From Brassica napus (lineage: Eukaryota > Streptophyta > Magnoliopsida > Brassicales > Brassicaceae): DNA of 64,000 nt. The stretch is taken from the NCBI RefSeq assembly GCF_020379485.1, contig NW_026014642.1, forward strand, positions 164,001 to 228,000, written 5' to 3'. Numbering within the stretch: the stretch's first letter is position 1; each line of letters begins with the position of its first letter. The position numbers and the translations under genes were made by a program. The notes below the pieces were generated by a model, which was not told the origin of the DNA, did not search any database, and was given only the letters and a program-made list of their open reading frames with translations. Positions 52,418-64,000 of this stretch are shown piece after piece.

Positions 52418-54620
52418 GTTAGGGTGATTTTGGCCGACGTGGGCTGTCTATTCAGTACACACAGGACATCCGTGGCTGTCCGCCAGCACACACAGGACGT
52501 CCATGGCTTTCTGCGGCTGTCCGTCAGCACACACAGGACGTCTGTGGCCGTCCGTGAGTGTCCGTCAGCACAAACAGGACATCCGTGGCTGTCCATCAGT
52601 ACACATATCAGCATGTTGGTCCTTGGACTCAGCACGCTGACCCTTCCCGTGGACTGTTCGGGTGATTTTGGCCCCCGTGGGCTGTCTGTTCAGTTCACAC
52701 AGGATGTCCGTGGGTGTCCGCCCGCACACACAGGACATCTGTGGCTGTCTGTGTGTCTCCGTCAGCACACACAAGACGTCTGTGGCTGTCCATCAGTACA
52801 CATATCAGCACATTGGTCCTTGGACTCAGCACGCTGGCCATTCCCGTGGACTTTTCGGCTGACTTTGGCCCACGTGGGCTGTCTGTTCAGTACACACAGG
52901 ATGTCCGTGGGTGTCCGTCAGCACACAAAAGACGTCTGTGTGTGTCCGTCAGCACACACATGACGTCTGTGGCTGTCCGTGTGTGTCCGTGTCTCTCCGT
53001 CAGCACACACAGGACGTTCGTGGCTGTCCATCAGTACACATATCAGCACGTTGGTCCTTGGACTCAGCACGCTGACCCTTCCTGTGGACTGTTCGGGTGA
53101 TTTTGGCCCATGTGAGCTGTCTGTTCAGTACACACAGGATGTCCGTGGCTGTCCGTCAGCACCCACAGGACTTCCGTGGCTGTCTGTGGCTGTCTGTGTG
53201 TATCCGTGTGTGTTCGTCAGCACACACAGGACATCCGTGGCTGTCCATCAGTACACATATCAGCACGCTGGTCCTTGGACTCAGCACGCTGACCCTTCCC
53301 GTGGACTGTTCGGGTGATTTTGGCCCCCGTGGGATGTCTGTTCAGTTCAAACAGGATGTCCGTGGGTGTCCGCCAGCACACACAGGACGTCCGTGGCTGT
53401 CCGTGTGTGTCCGTGTGTGTCCATGTGTCTCCGTCAGCACACACAGGACGTCTGTGGCTGTCCATCTGTACACATATCAGCACGTTGGTCTTTGGACTCA
53501 GCACGCTGGCCCTTCCCGTGGACTTTTCGGCTGATTTTGGCCCACGTGGGCTGTCTGTTCAGTACACACAGGACGTCTGTGGGTGTCCGTCAGCACACAC
53601 AGGACGTCCGTGTGTGTCCGTCAGCACACACAGGATGTCCGTGGCTATCCGTGTGTGTTCGTGTCTCTCCGCCAGCACACACAAAACGTCCGTGGCTGTC
53701 CATCAGTACACATATCAGCACGTTGGTTCTTGGACTCAGCAGGCTGACCCTTCCTGTGGACTGTTCGGGTGATTTTGGCCCATGTGAGTTGTCTGTTCAG
53801 TACACACAGGACGTCCGTGGCTGTCCGTCAGCACACACAGGACGTCCGTGGCTGTCTGTCAGCACACACAGGACGTCCGTGGCTGTCCGTGTGTGTCCGT
53901 TTTTGTCCGTCAGCACACACATGACATCCGTGGCTGTCCATCAGTACACATATCAGCACGCTGGTCCTTGGACTCAGCACGCTGGCCCTTCCCGTGGACT
54001 TTTCGTCTGATTTTAGCCCACCTGGGCTGTCTGCTCAGTAAACACACGACGTCCGTGTGTGTCTGTCAGCACACACAGGACGTCTGTGTGTGTCCGCCAG
54101 CACACACAGGACGTCCGTGGGTGTCCGTGTGTGTCAGTGTGTCTCTTTCAGCACACACAGGACGTCCGTGGCTGTCCATCAGTACACATATCAGCACGTT
54201 GGTCCTTGGACTCAGCACGCTGACGCTTCCCATGGACTGTTCATGTGATTTTGGCCCATGTGAGCTGTTTGTTCAGTACAAACAGGACGTCCGTGGGTGT
54301 CCGCCAGCACACACAGGACGTCCGTGGTTGTCTGTGACTGTCCGTAAGCACACACAGGACGTCTGTGGCTGTCCGTGTGTGTTTGTCAGCACACACAAGA
54401 CGTTTGTGGGTGTCCGTTAGCACACACAGGACGTCCGTATGTGTCCGTCAGCACACACAAGACGTCTGTGTGTGTCCGTCAGCACAAACAGGACGTCAGT
54501 GGCTGTCTGTGTTTGTCTGTGTGTGTCCGTCAGCACACACAGGACGTTTGTGGCTGTCCATCAGTCCACATATCAGCATGTTGGTCCATGGACTCAGGAC
54601 GCTGGCCCTTCCTATTGACT
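52418..54620 (-). repeat. Satellite higher-order repeat, copy 1 (2,203 bp)
   Basis: From GTTAGGGTGATTTTGGCCGA to the next identical landmark at 54621. Every landmark checked recurs at exactly +2,203 (52662/54865, 53097/55300, 53848/56051). Confidence 0.93.
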
Positions 54621-56823
54621 GTTAGGGTGATTTTGGCCGACGTGGGCTGTCTATTCAGTACACACAGGACATCCGTGGCTGTCCGCCAGCACACACAGGA
54701 CGTCCATGGCTTTCTGCGGCTGTCCGTCAGCACACACAGGATGTCTGTGGCCGAACGTGAGTGTCCGTCAGCACAAACAGGACATCCGTGGCTGTCCATC
54801 AGTACACATATCAGCATGTTGGTCCTTGGACTCAGCACGCTGACCCTTCCCGTGGACTGTTCGGGTGATTTTGGCCCCCGTGGGCTGTCTGTTCAGTTCA
54901 CACAGGATGTCTGTGGGTGTCCGCCCGCACACACAGGACATCTGTGGCTGTCTGTGTGTCTCCGTCAGCACACACAAGACGTCTGTGGCTGTCCATCAGT
55001 ACACATATCAGCACATTGGTCCTTGGACTCAGCACGCTGGCCATTCCCGTGGACTTTTCGGCTGACTTTGGCCCACGTGGGCTGTCTGTTCAGTACACAC
55101 AGGATGTCCGTGGGTGTCCGTCAGCACACACAAGACGTCTGTGTGTGTCCGTCAGCACACACATGACGTCTGTGGCTGTCCGTGTGTGTCCGTGTCTCTC
55201 CGTCAGCACACACAGGACGTTCGTGGCTGTCCATCAGTACACATATCAGCACGTTGGTCCTTGGACTCAGCACGCTGACCCTTCCTGTGGACTGTTCGGG
55301 TGATTTTGGCCCATGTGAGCTGTCTGTTCAGTACACACAGGATGTCCGTGGCTGTCCGTCAGCACCCACAGGACTTCCGTGGCTGTCTGTGGCTGTCTGT
55401 GTGTATCCGTGTGTGTTCGTCAGCACACACAGGACATCCGTGGCTTTCCATCAGTACACATATCAGCACGCTGGTCCTTGGACTCAGCACGCTGACCCTT
55501 CCCGTGGACTGTTCGGGTGATTTTGGCCCCCGTGGGATGTCTGTTCAGTTCAAACAGGATGTCCGTGGGTGTCCGCCAGCACACACAGGACGTCCGTGGC
55601 TGTCCGTGTGTGTCCGTGTGTGTCCATGTGTCTCCGTCAGCACACACAGGACGTCTGTGGCTGTCCATCTGTACACATATCAGCACGTTGGTCTTTGGAC
55701 TCAGCACGCTGGCCCTTCCCGTGGACTTTTCGGCTGATTTTGGCCCACGTGGGCTGTCTGTTCAGTACACACAGGACGTCTGTGGGTGTCCGTCAGCACA
55801 CACAGGACGTCCGTGTGTGTCCGTCAGCACAAACAGGACGTCCGTGGCTATCCGTGTGTGTTCGTGTCTCTCCGCCAGCACACACAAAACGTTCGTGGCT
55901 GTCCATCAGTACACATATCAGCACGTTGGTTCTTGGACTCAGCAGGCTGACCCTTCCTGTGGACTGTTCGGGTGATTTTGGCCCATGTGAGTTGTCTGTT
56001 CAGTACACACAGGACGTCCGTGGCTGTCCGTCAGCACACACAGGACGTCCGTGGCTGTCCGTCAGCACACACAGGACGTCTGTGGCTGTCCGTGTGTGTC
56101 CGTTTTTGTCTGTCAGTACGCACATGACAACCGTGGCTGTCCATCAGTACACATATCAGCACGCTGGTCCTTGGACTCAGCACGCTGGCCCTTCCCGTGG
56201 ACTTTTCGTCTGATTTTGGCCCACGTGGGCTGTCCGCTCAGTACACACAGGACATCCGTGTGTGTCTGTCAGCACACACAGGATGTCTGTGTGTGTCCGT
56301 CAGCACACACAGGACATCCGTGGGTGTCCGTGTGTGTCCGTGTGTGTCTGTCAGCACACACAGGACGTCCGTGGCTGTCCATCAGTACACATATCAGCAC
56401 GTTGGTCCTTGGACTCAGCACGCTGACGCTTCCCGTGGACTGTTCATGTGATTTTGGCCCATGTGATCTGTCTGTTCAGTATAAACAGGACGTCCGTGGG
56501 TGTCCGCCAGCACACACAGGACGTCCGTGGCTGTCTGTGACTGTCCGTAAGCACACACAGGACGTCTGTGGCTGTCCGTGTGGGTTTGTCAGCACACACA
56601 GGACGTCTGTGGGTGTCCGTCAGCACACACAGGACGTCTGTATGTGTCCGTCAGCACACACAAGACGTCTGTGTGTGTCCGTCAGCAGAAACAGGACGTC
56701 AGTGGCTGTCTGTGTTTTTCTGTGTGTGTCCGTTAGCACACACAGGACGTTTGTGGCTGTCCATCAGTCCACATATCAGCACGTTGGTCCATGGACTCAG
56801 CATGCTGGCCCTTCCTATTGACT
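54621..56823 (-). repeat. Satellite higher-order repeat, copy 2 (2,203 bp)
   Basis: Nearly identical to copy 1 by eye, with only scattered substitutions (for example GGCCGTCCGTGAG against GGCCGAACGTGAG). Confidence 0.93.
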
Positions 56824-59690
56824 GCTAGGGTGATTTTGGCCGACGTGGGCTGTCTATTCAGTACACACAGGACATCCGTGGCTGTCCGCCAGCACACACA
56901 GGACGTCCATGGCTGTCCGCGGCTGTCTGTCAGCACACACAGGACGTCTGTGGCTGTCCGTGTATGTCCGTCAGCACAAACAGGACATCCGTGGCTGTCC
57001 ATCAGTACACATATCAGCACGTTGGTCCTTGGACTCAGCACGCTGACCCTTCCCGTGGACTGTTCGGGTGATTTTGGCCCCCGTGGGCTGTCTGTTCAGT
57101 TCACACAGGATGTCCGTGGGTGTCCGCCCGCAGACACAGGACATCCGTGGCTGTCCGTGTGTGTCCGTGTGTGTCTGTGTGTCTCCGTCGGCACACACAA
57201 GACGTCTGTGGCTGTCCATCAGTACACATATCAGCACGTTGGTCCTTGGACTCAGCACGCTGGCCCTTCCCGTGGACTTTTCGGCTGATTTTGGCCCACG
57301 TGGGCTGTCTGTTCAGTACACACAGGATGTCCGTGGGTGTCCGTCAGCACACACAAGACGTCCGTGTGTGTCCGTCAGCACACACATGACGTCTGTGGCT
57401 GTCCGTGTGTGTCCGTGTCTCTCCGTCAGCACACACAGGACGTTCGTGGCTGTCCATCAGTACACATATCAGCACGTTTGTCCTTGGACTCAGCACGCTG
57501 ACCCTTCCTGTGGACTGTTCGGGTGATTTTGGCCCATGTGAGCTGTCTGTTCAGTACACACAGGACGTCCGTGGCTGTCCGTCAGCACACACAGGACGTC
57601 CGTGGCTGTCCGTGTGTGTCCGTGTGTGTCCGTTTTTGTCCGTCAACACACACAGGACATCCGCGGCTGTCCATCAGTACACATATCAGCACGCTGGTCC
57701 TTGGACTCAGCACGCTGGCCCTTCCCGTGGACTTTCCGTCTGATTTTGGCCCACGTGGGCAGTCTGCTCAGCACACACAGGACGTCCGTGGGTGTCCGTG
57801 TGTGTCCGTGTGTGTCCGTGTGTCTCCATCAGCACACACATGACGTATGTGGCTGTCCATCAGTACACATATCAGCACGTTGGTCCTTGGACTCAGCACG
57901 CTGACCCTTCCCGTGGACTGTTCATGTGATTTTGGCCCATGTGAGCTGTATGTTCAGTACACACAGGACGTCCGTGGGTGTCCGCCAGCACACATAGGAC
58001 GTCCGTGGCTGTCTGTGACTGTCCGTCAGCACACACAGGACGTCTGTGGCTGTCCGTGTGTGTTTGTCAGCACACACAGGACGTCCGTGGCTGTCCATCA
58101 GTACACATATCAGCACGTTGGTCCTTGGACTCAGCACGCTGACCCTTCCTGTGGACTGTTCATGTGATTTTGGCCCATGTGAGCTGTCTGTTCAGTACAC
58201 ATATCAGCACGCTGGTCCTTGGACTCAGCATGCTGGTCCTTGGACTCAGCATGCTGACCCTTCCCGTGGACTGTTTGGGTGATTTTGGCCCCCGTGGGCT
58301 GTCTGTTCAGTTCAAACAGGATGTCCGTGGGTGTCCGCCAGCACACACAAGACGTCTGTGCTGTCCGTGTGTGTCCGTGTGTGTCCATGTGTCTCCGTCA
58401 GCACACACAGGACGTCTGTGGCTGTCCATCTGTACACATATCAGCACGTTGGTCCTTGGACTCAGCACGCTGGCCCTTCCCGTGGACTTTTCGGCTGATT
58501 TTGGCCCACGTGGGCTGTCTGTTCAGTACACACAGGACGTCTGTGGGTGTCCGTCAGCACACACAGGACGTCCGTGTGTGTCCGTCAGCACACACAGGAC
58601 GTCTGTGGCTATCCGTGTGTGTTCGTGTCTTTCCGCCAGCACACACAAAACGTCCGTGGCTGTCCATCAGTACACATATCAGCACGTTGGTCCTTGGACT
58701 CAGCACGCTGGCCCTTCCCGTGGACTTTTCGGCTGATTTTGGCCCACGTGGGCTGTCTGTTCAGTAAACACAGGATGTCCGTGGGTGTCCGTCAGCACAC
58801 ACAAGACGTCCGTGTGTGTCCGTCAGCACACACAGGACATCCGTGGCTGTCCATCAGTACACATATCAGCACGTTGGTCCTTGGACTCAGCACGCTGACC
58901 CTTACTGTGGACTGTTCGGGTGATTTTGGACAATGTGAGCTGTCTGTTCACTACACACAGGACGTCTGTGGCTGTCCGTCAGCACACACAGGACGTCCGT
59001 GGCTGTCCGTGTGTGTCCGTGTGTGTCCTTTTTTGTCCGTCAGCACACACAGGACATCCGCGGCTGTCCATCAGTACACATATCAGCACGCTGGTCCTTG
59101 GACTCAGCACGCTGGCCCTTCCCGTGGACTTTCCGTCTGATTTTGGCCCACGTGGGCAGTCTGCTCAGCACACACAGGACGTCCGTGGGTGTCCGTGTGT
59201 GTCCGTGTGTCTCCGTCAGCACACACATGACATCTGTGGCTGTCCATCAGTACACATATCAGCACGTTGGTCCTTGGACTCAGCACGCTGACCCTTCCCG
59301 TGGACTGTTCATGTGATTTTGGCCCATGTGAGCTGTCTGTTCAGTACAAACAGGACATCCGTGGGAGTCCGCCAGCACACACAGGACGTCCGTGGCTGTC
59401 TGTGACTGTCCGTCAGCACACACAGGACGTCTGTGGCTGTCCGTGTGTGTTTGTCAGCACACATAGGACGTCCGTGGGTGTCCTTCAGCACACACAGGAC
59501 GTCCGTATGTGTCCGTCAGCACACACAAGACGTCCGTGTGTGTCCGTCAGCACACACAGGGCGTCAGTGGCTGTCTGTGTTTGTCTGTGTGTGTCCATCA
59601 GCACACACAGGACGTTTGTGGCTGTCCATCAGTCCATATATCAGCACGTTGGTCCATGGACTCACCACGCTGGCCCTTCCTGTTGAGTGT
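56824..59690 (-). repeat. Satellite higher-order repeat, copy 3 (variant, about 2.87 kb)
   Basis: Begins with the same landmark. It follows copies 1 and 2 for the first half, then carries about 660 bp of extra units, including an internal duplication (57523-57904 resembles 58920-59316). A fourth copy starts at 59691 and is cut at 60464. Confidence 0.8.
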
Positions 59691-60464
59691 TAGGGTGATT
59701 TTGGCCCACGTGGGCTGTCTATTCAGTACACACAGGACGTCCGTGGCTGTCCGCCAGCACACACAGGACGTCAGTGGCTGTCCGTGTGTGTCCGTCAGCA
59801 CATGCAGGACGTCCGTGGCTGTCCATCAGTACACATATCAGCACGCTGGCCCATCCCGTGGACTTTTTGGGTGAGTTTGGCCCACGTGGGCTGTCTGTTC
59901 AGTACACATAGGACGTCCGTGGGTGTCCGTCAGCACACACAGGACGTCCGTGTGTGTCCGTCAGCACCCACAGGACTTCCGTGGCTGTCTGTGGCTGTCC
60001 GTGTGTATCCGTGTGTGTCCGTCAGCACACACAGGACATCCGCGGCTGTCCATCAGTACACGTATCAGCACCTTGTCCTTGGACTCAGCACGCTGGCCCT
60101 TCCTGTGGACTTTCCGTCTGATTTTGGCCCACGTGGGCAGTCTGCTCAGCACACACAGGACGTCCGTGGGTGTCCGTGTGTGTCCGTGTGTGTCCGTGTG
60201 TCTCCGTCAGCACACACAGGACGTCTGTGGCTGTCCATCAGTACACATATCAGCATGTTGGTCCTTGGACTCAGCACGCTGACCCTTCCCGTGGACTGTT
60301 CATGTGATTTTGGCCCATGTGAGCTGTCTGTTCAGTACAAACAGGACGTCCGTGGGTGTCCGCCAGCACACACAGGACGTCCGTGGCTGTCTGTGACTGT
60401 CCGTCATCACACACAGGACGTCTGTGGCTGTCCGTGTGTGTTTGTCAGCACACATAGGAGTGGC

Positions 60465-60780
60465 CATCCAAGTAGAGGTTCCCATAGTTAGGCGCGGTCC
60501 GACTACCCGGAGTGGAACCAGGGCCTTGCGAGAAGGTTTCACCAAAGCTGTCCAACAAATCCTTGATCAAGATGGACAGACGGACCAGGACCAGCTGCTG
60601 ATTGAGATGATGGTCCAGTTGAAGATTCAAGATCAAGCCGGCCCAACGGAGGTTCAGGACGCGGCCGACCCGATCCAGTTCAGACTCAACCAAGCCGGAC
60701 TTCTCATTTCCACATCCGAGCTTGGTCCAGACTCAGTTTCCATTTCATCCACTCCAACTCTTCCCGGTTCTGAGATCTAG
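60465..60780 (+). pseudogene. C-terminal pol tail encoded in a CRM-like LTR
   Basis: Reads PIVRRGPTTRSGTRALREGF, then KAVQQILDQDG, and ends SGSEI-like with LPGSEI and a stop at 60778-60780. The LTR at 26053 codes for PIIRKGPTTRSGSRVIRAGF and ends ASGSEI. Reading frame, GPTTRSG and the C-terminus are kept between two diverged LTRs. The segment is separated from its integrase by satellite. Confidence 0.8.
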
Positions 60781-61008
60781 CCAACCACCAAGGGGAGTAG
60801 CATGTGTTGTACTCTTTTTCCTCACCAGGTTTTGTCCCATTGGGTTTTCTTGGTAAGGTTTTAATGAGGCAACATGCAAGCATGCTATTAGCCTTGGTCT
60901 AGGCCTTCTCAAACCGGCAACCAGATGTCTGGTTTATTTTAATTTATTTGGTTAAGACTTTGGGCTATTGTTTCAGCCTCATTTTCGGCCAGCTTGTTTA
61001 AGGCCTTT
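60465..61008 (+). repeat. CRM-like LTR fragment with LTR-encoded pol tail
   Basis: Plus-orientation relative of the LTR at 26053-27200 (which is on the minus strand): it shares GAGGTTCCCATAGTT-like coding, the non-coding TTTTAATGAGGCAACATGCA near 60860 and TTTTGTCCCA near 60832. Joined to satellite at 60464 and interrupted by an LTR at 61009. Confidence 0.8.
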
Positions 61009-63104
61009 TGTAAGACCCGAACCCTGGCCTCTCGACCTGATGGAGTCCGCAGGCTTACTTATTAATTTCTCTGCTTGTTTGATCCATTTTTAAGTCTATT
61101 AGTTACTAAGTCATATTCGAATATGAGGTTCATAAACAAAGGAACAGATTGCACAGCGGAATAACAATGTATAAACTTTGTATTACTTAGAAACATGAGA
61201 TTCAATACACAACTTCTTAACAGTCTCATAGACAATCACTAGTTCATCCCTAGCATCATCTAACCACACGTTACACAGCCTCTCACTGACCGAGCCTTCA
61301 CGGCTCCTTGGCTTGACCAGAATCATCCTTAGTTCCTGAAACCACAACCAGATAAGCATTAATCATAACCGAGAATAGAACGGATTGATTCTACAATGCT
61401 TGGCTTGGTTCCTAGAACTTAGATAAACCTCAGTCCACATAATCATAAAACGTATGAACCTACCTACCGTATCCTAAGTCATTCAACCAACCACCCCTTG
61501 ACTTAGAATCAGATAGATAGTCCAGAATAGATAACACAGAACACACGAACAGATCCGGATCGTCCCCAAAGACCAATCCGTCTATCCGGATAGAATCTAG
61601 GTGCGACCGGCCAATGGAGTCCGGCTCAATGGCCCAACGGACTCCCTTACCTGATCCGGCCTTAGGCCTGGATCCAATCGGCCTAGTAAGCCTCAAGCCT
61701 AATCCGGAAGGCTTAGCAACCGGTCAGACCTTGCGACTCTACCTTGGCTTAGACAAACCGTGACCTTGTCTTAACTAGACAAGCCATAGGCTGATCCATA
61801 AGGATCGGTCCTAACCTGTCCCGAAAGACACCGTTTGGAACATGCACCCTTTGGCCAATCGTGCCTCTTGGTCCTCGTACCTTCTGATGTTCGCAACCTT
61901 TGGTAACTCGTACCTTTTGGTCCCTGACACCCATTGGCAACTCACAACCTTTGAACACTCATGACTCTTGACAACTCGTGCCCTTTGGGTCATTCCCAAC
62001 CGTTCGTCCTAACCGCCCAGTCTTGGTGCGATCGGATCATCCGTCTAACCGACCCGTGTCTAGGCTAGCGGTCTGGTTATGTTCGGCCAAAGCCTAGGGA
62101 CGTGTCCCTTGGACTCAACCAACACAACCTTTCGTGTTTAACCAGAGAGAAGAGAAGAGAAACGAATTGAAATAGATAAGGAGAGCCGGATGGGACTTAG
62201 GAACCGAGCAGAGCCGCGGTGCGGTCGCATGGACCGTCCGTTCGGTCTGATGGAGCCACGGCCCATCATATACCTTGTGATCCACGTCTGGGTTCTCCAT
62301 GCTCTTCTCCTTGTCTTGATCTCCCATTCTTGACCGGAGTTAGTTCTCAAACGATCAGAGTCGCCGGAACACAACACCACTACAATCGGCCTTTCTCTTG
62401 GCCGGAACTCTCTCTTTCTCTTTTTCTTTCTCTCTACGTTTTTCTCTGAGTATTTTACTCTGGAATTGGATAATGAAATCGACCAGAGAGCCCCCATATT
62501 TATAGAAAACGAGGGGGTAAGTCTTGCCCCACGAACAGGCACGACTTGCTAGCGAATGGGCACCATCGGCCAAGAGTTGCCCCCTTTCGGCCACTTGCAT
62601 CCCTTCGCCCTTTCTGATTGGGTTTGGGGTCGGCCACAAGCCCAACCCACACCCCAGGCCTCCTGGACACAGCCCACGGCCTTGCCCAAGGACCCAACAG
62701 CCCATGGCCTCATGGCCGGACCTCACAGCCCGCCACTGACCCGGACCCGGACCATCGGCCTAAAGCCCGGACTGTCCGTCTAGCTGAGATGAGCTGACTC
62801 TCAGCTGCCTCAGCTGAGTGAGCTAGTAGTCCAGCTAGTGGAGCTGACTCAGTAGGGACTGAGCTGGAGTGAACTGAACCTAGCTTCCTTGAGCTGGCCG
62901 AGCTACTCGTCCACTTCGACCTAGCTACCGTCTTACTCGTCCTAGCTGTCTCTTAGCTTGTATAAGGTTAAGTCTAAGTTTCCTTATGTCCTTAACCTTC
63001 TTTCTCGACCATGGAACGCTTGCCTTGATGTCTTAAGACTGGCTTGTACGTTTCCTCGAACCATGGCCGTCCCAACAATCCTATTCAGGATTGGGGGCGT
63101 GACA
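61009..63104 (-). repeat. 3' LTR of a Tekay/Del-type element
   Basis: 2,096 bp from TGTCACGCCCCCAATCC (at 63104, minus) to GGGTTCGGGTCTTACA (at 61009). The TATA box (CTATAAATAT, minus) is at 62496-62505. It carries the AGCT-dense tract (62785-62960) and degenerate about 24-30-bp repeats (61840-61990). Confidence 0.88.
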
Positions 63105-64000
63105 AGTCTCCCCCCCCTTGGGATGGATTCGTCCTCGAATCCGAATCGAATGCTTCCTCGGAAACAAACTGATCCAACCACTCTGGGTACTCTGCTTTCA
63201 TTCTAGCTTCGGTCTCCCAAGTGATTATATCCTGACCATTACAGTCCCAGACGACCTTGACCATCTGGACCGTCTTCTTCCTTGTTGCTTTTTCCATCCT
63301 ATCTATGATTCGAACTGGCCTCGTTTCTAAGGTTAGGTTCTTACCAAGATCGTCTGGAATGGCAGGAAGAGCGATGTCTTGGTCCGTCAAACATTTCCGA
63401 AGTTGGGAGACGTGGAACACATTATGAAATGCGTCCATCTTGGCCGGTAAGTCCAACTTGTAGGCCACCATCCCAACTCTTTCAATGACCTTGAACGGCC
63501 CCAAGTATCTCGGGTCTAACTTCCGTCTCCCGGAAATTCGGACTCGTCCTTTGAAGGTAATCATTTTGAGATACACCAAGTCACCTACTTGAAACTCGAG
63601 ATCTTTCCTTCTTCGATCTGCATAGTTCTTTTGGCGATCTTGTGCCTGTCTCATCTTGTCCCTCAAGAACTTGATCTTTTCGGTTGTCTCTTCGACAGTC
63701 TCCGGACCAATCATGCTGCGTTCCCCAACTTGGGTCCAGCATAAGGGTGTCCTGCATGGACGCCCATACAGAGCTTCGTATGGCGACATGCCAATACTAC
63801 TATGGAAACTATTGTTGTAAGCAAATTCTACCAGAGGTAGATGTTTCTCCCAGGAATCACCCCAGTCTAGAACACATGCTCGCAACATATCTTCCAATGT
63901 CTGGATCGTACGTTCAGACTGTCCATCCATCTGTGGGTGATAGGCTGTACTCGTGTTCACTCTTGTTCCTAAGGCGTTTTGGAAAGCCTTCCAGAAGTAA
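63085..64000 (-). CDS. Tekay-type pol, integrase end and chromodomain-like tail (runs off window)
   Basis: The frame is open from the right edge to a stop at 63085-63087, which lies inside the LTR. The edge codes for [18 protein letters not shown], then [19 protein letters not shown] with the integrase catalytic Glu, [52 protein letters not shown] and [14 protein letters not shown]. The tail [20 protein letters not shown] is chromodomain-like. It aligns with 25085-25995 of the other Tekay-type copy, but here Trp in YFWKAF is intact and no stop is seen. This copy looks less decayed. The polypurine tract (63105-63118) overlaps the coding end. Confidence 0.92.
   Translation of the reverse strand, partial: YFWKAFQNALGTRVNTSTAYHPQMDGQSERTIQTLEDMLRACVLDWGDSWEKHLPLVEFAYNNSFHSSIGMSPYEALYGRPCRTPLCWTQVGERSMIGPETVEETTEKIKFLRDKMRQAQDRQKNYADRRRKDLEFQVGDLVYLKMITFKGRVRISGRRKLDPRYLGPFKVIERVGMVAYKLDLPAKMDAFHNVFHVSQLRKCLTDQDIALPAIPDDLGKNLTLETRPVRIIDRMEKATRKKTVQMVKVVWDCNGQDIITWETEARMKAEYPEWLDQFVSEEAFDSDSRTNPSQGGGDLSRPQS
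63105..63118 (-). promoter_or_regulatory. Polypurine tract of the right-hand Tekay-type element
   Basis: The minus strand reads AGGGGGGGGAGACT, directly before the LTR start TGTCACGCCC. Confidence 0.85.

Larger units (their letters stand above)
52412..60464 (-). repeat. Complex satellite array, orientation B (block 6), 8 kb
   Basis: The largest block in the window. Anchors read GGTGATTTTGGCC with CACGTGGGCTGTCTGTTCAG, at intervals of about 195-240 bp with some longer gaps. It contains higher-order repeats described separately. Open frames exist in several phases, such as those at 53366-54010 and 54375-55166, and are repeat by-products. Confidence 0.95.

Noticed and set aside
52412..60491. 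Long plus-strand frames (up to 263 codons) in the 8-kb satellite
   Set aside because: Same reason: repeat by-products, duplicated at +2,203 with the DNA. No codon bias or domain is visible.

Overview
This window looks like plant nuclear heterochromatin, most likely pericentromeric or centromere-adjacent DNA from a member of the Brassicaceae. The lineage is inferred from the retrotransposon families, above all the non-autonomous Tat-type element with TACGTA-centred palindromic LTR repeats, which resembles Brassica-type elements. I see no intact host gene. Almost every base belongs to an LTR retrotransposon, a broken piece of one, or a complex satellite. Most long reading frames here are satellite reading frames or decayed transposon proteins.

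Layout. 1-2050: 5' part of a Ty1/copia element on the minus strand, cut by the window edge. 2051-4454: promoter-like spacer and an LTR fragment of a Ty3/gypsy Tekay/Del-type chromovirus. 4455-7882: satellite, interrupted by a diverged CRM-like LTR piece (6616-7267). 7883-13070: complete non-autonomous LTR element with 988-bp LTRs and a 1,123-codon ORF of unknown function, inserted in the satellite. 13071-19123: satellite, a truncated Tekay-type LTR, then satellite that reverses orientation near 17446. 19124-33616: Tekay-type chromovirus (gag, PR-RT-RH-IN-chromodomain, decayed). Its 3' LTR was split by a complete CRM-like chromovirus at 26053-33011 (target duplication CCTTG). 33617-33977: satellite. 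33978-39648: internally deleted Tekay-type element. 39649-48035: Tat-lineage element with only gag and protease, plus an antisense spliced ORF. 48036-52411: chimeric tract made of a CRM-like pol fragment, an LTR, a primer-binding site, about 545 bp of the 3' part of 25S rRNA, a second LTR start, and the start of the same unknown ORF seen at 8-11 kb. 52412-60464: 8 kb of satellite with a 2,203-bp higher-order repeat. 60465-61008: CRM-like LTR fragment with its LTR-encoded protein tail. 61009-64000: 3' LTR and integrase end of another Tekay-type element running off the window.

The pieces form nested layers. The satellite (about 15 kb in six blocks) is the oldest visible substrate in several places. 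LTR elements inserted into it, recombined with it and into each other. Autonomous CRM-like elements, whose pol frame runs through the polypurine tract into the 3' LTR, appear to be the helpers of the non-autonomous element, which keeps the same terminal architecture. The items most worth following up are the satellite with its hierarchical organisation, the large unknown ORF that runs into the LTR, and the 25S rRNA segment sitting exactly between a primer-binding site and an LTR start.
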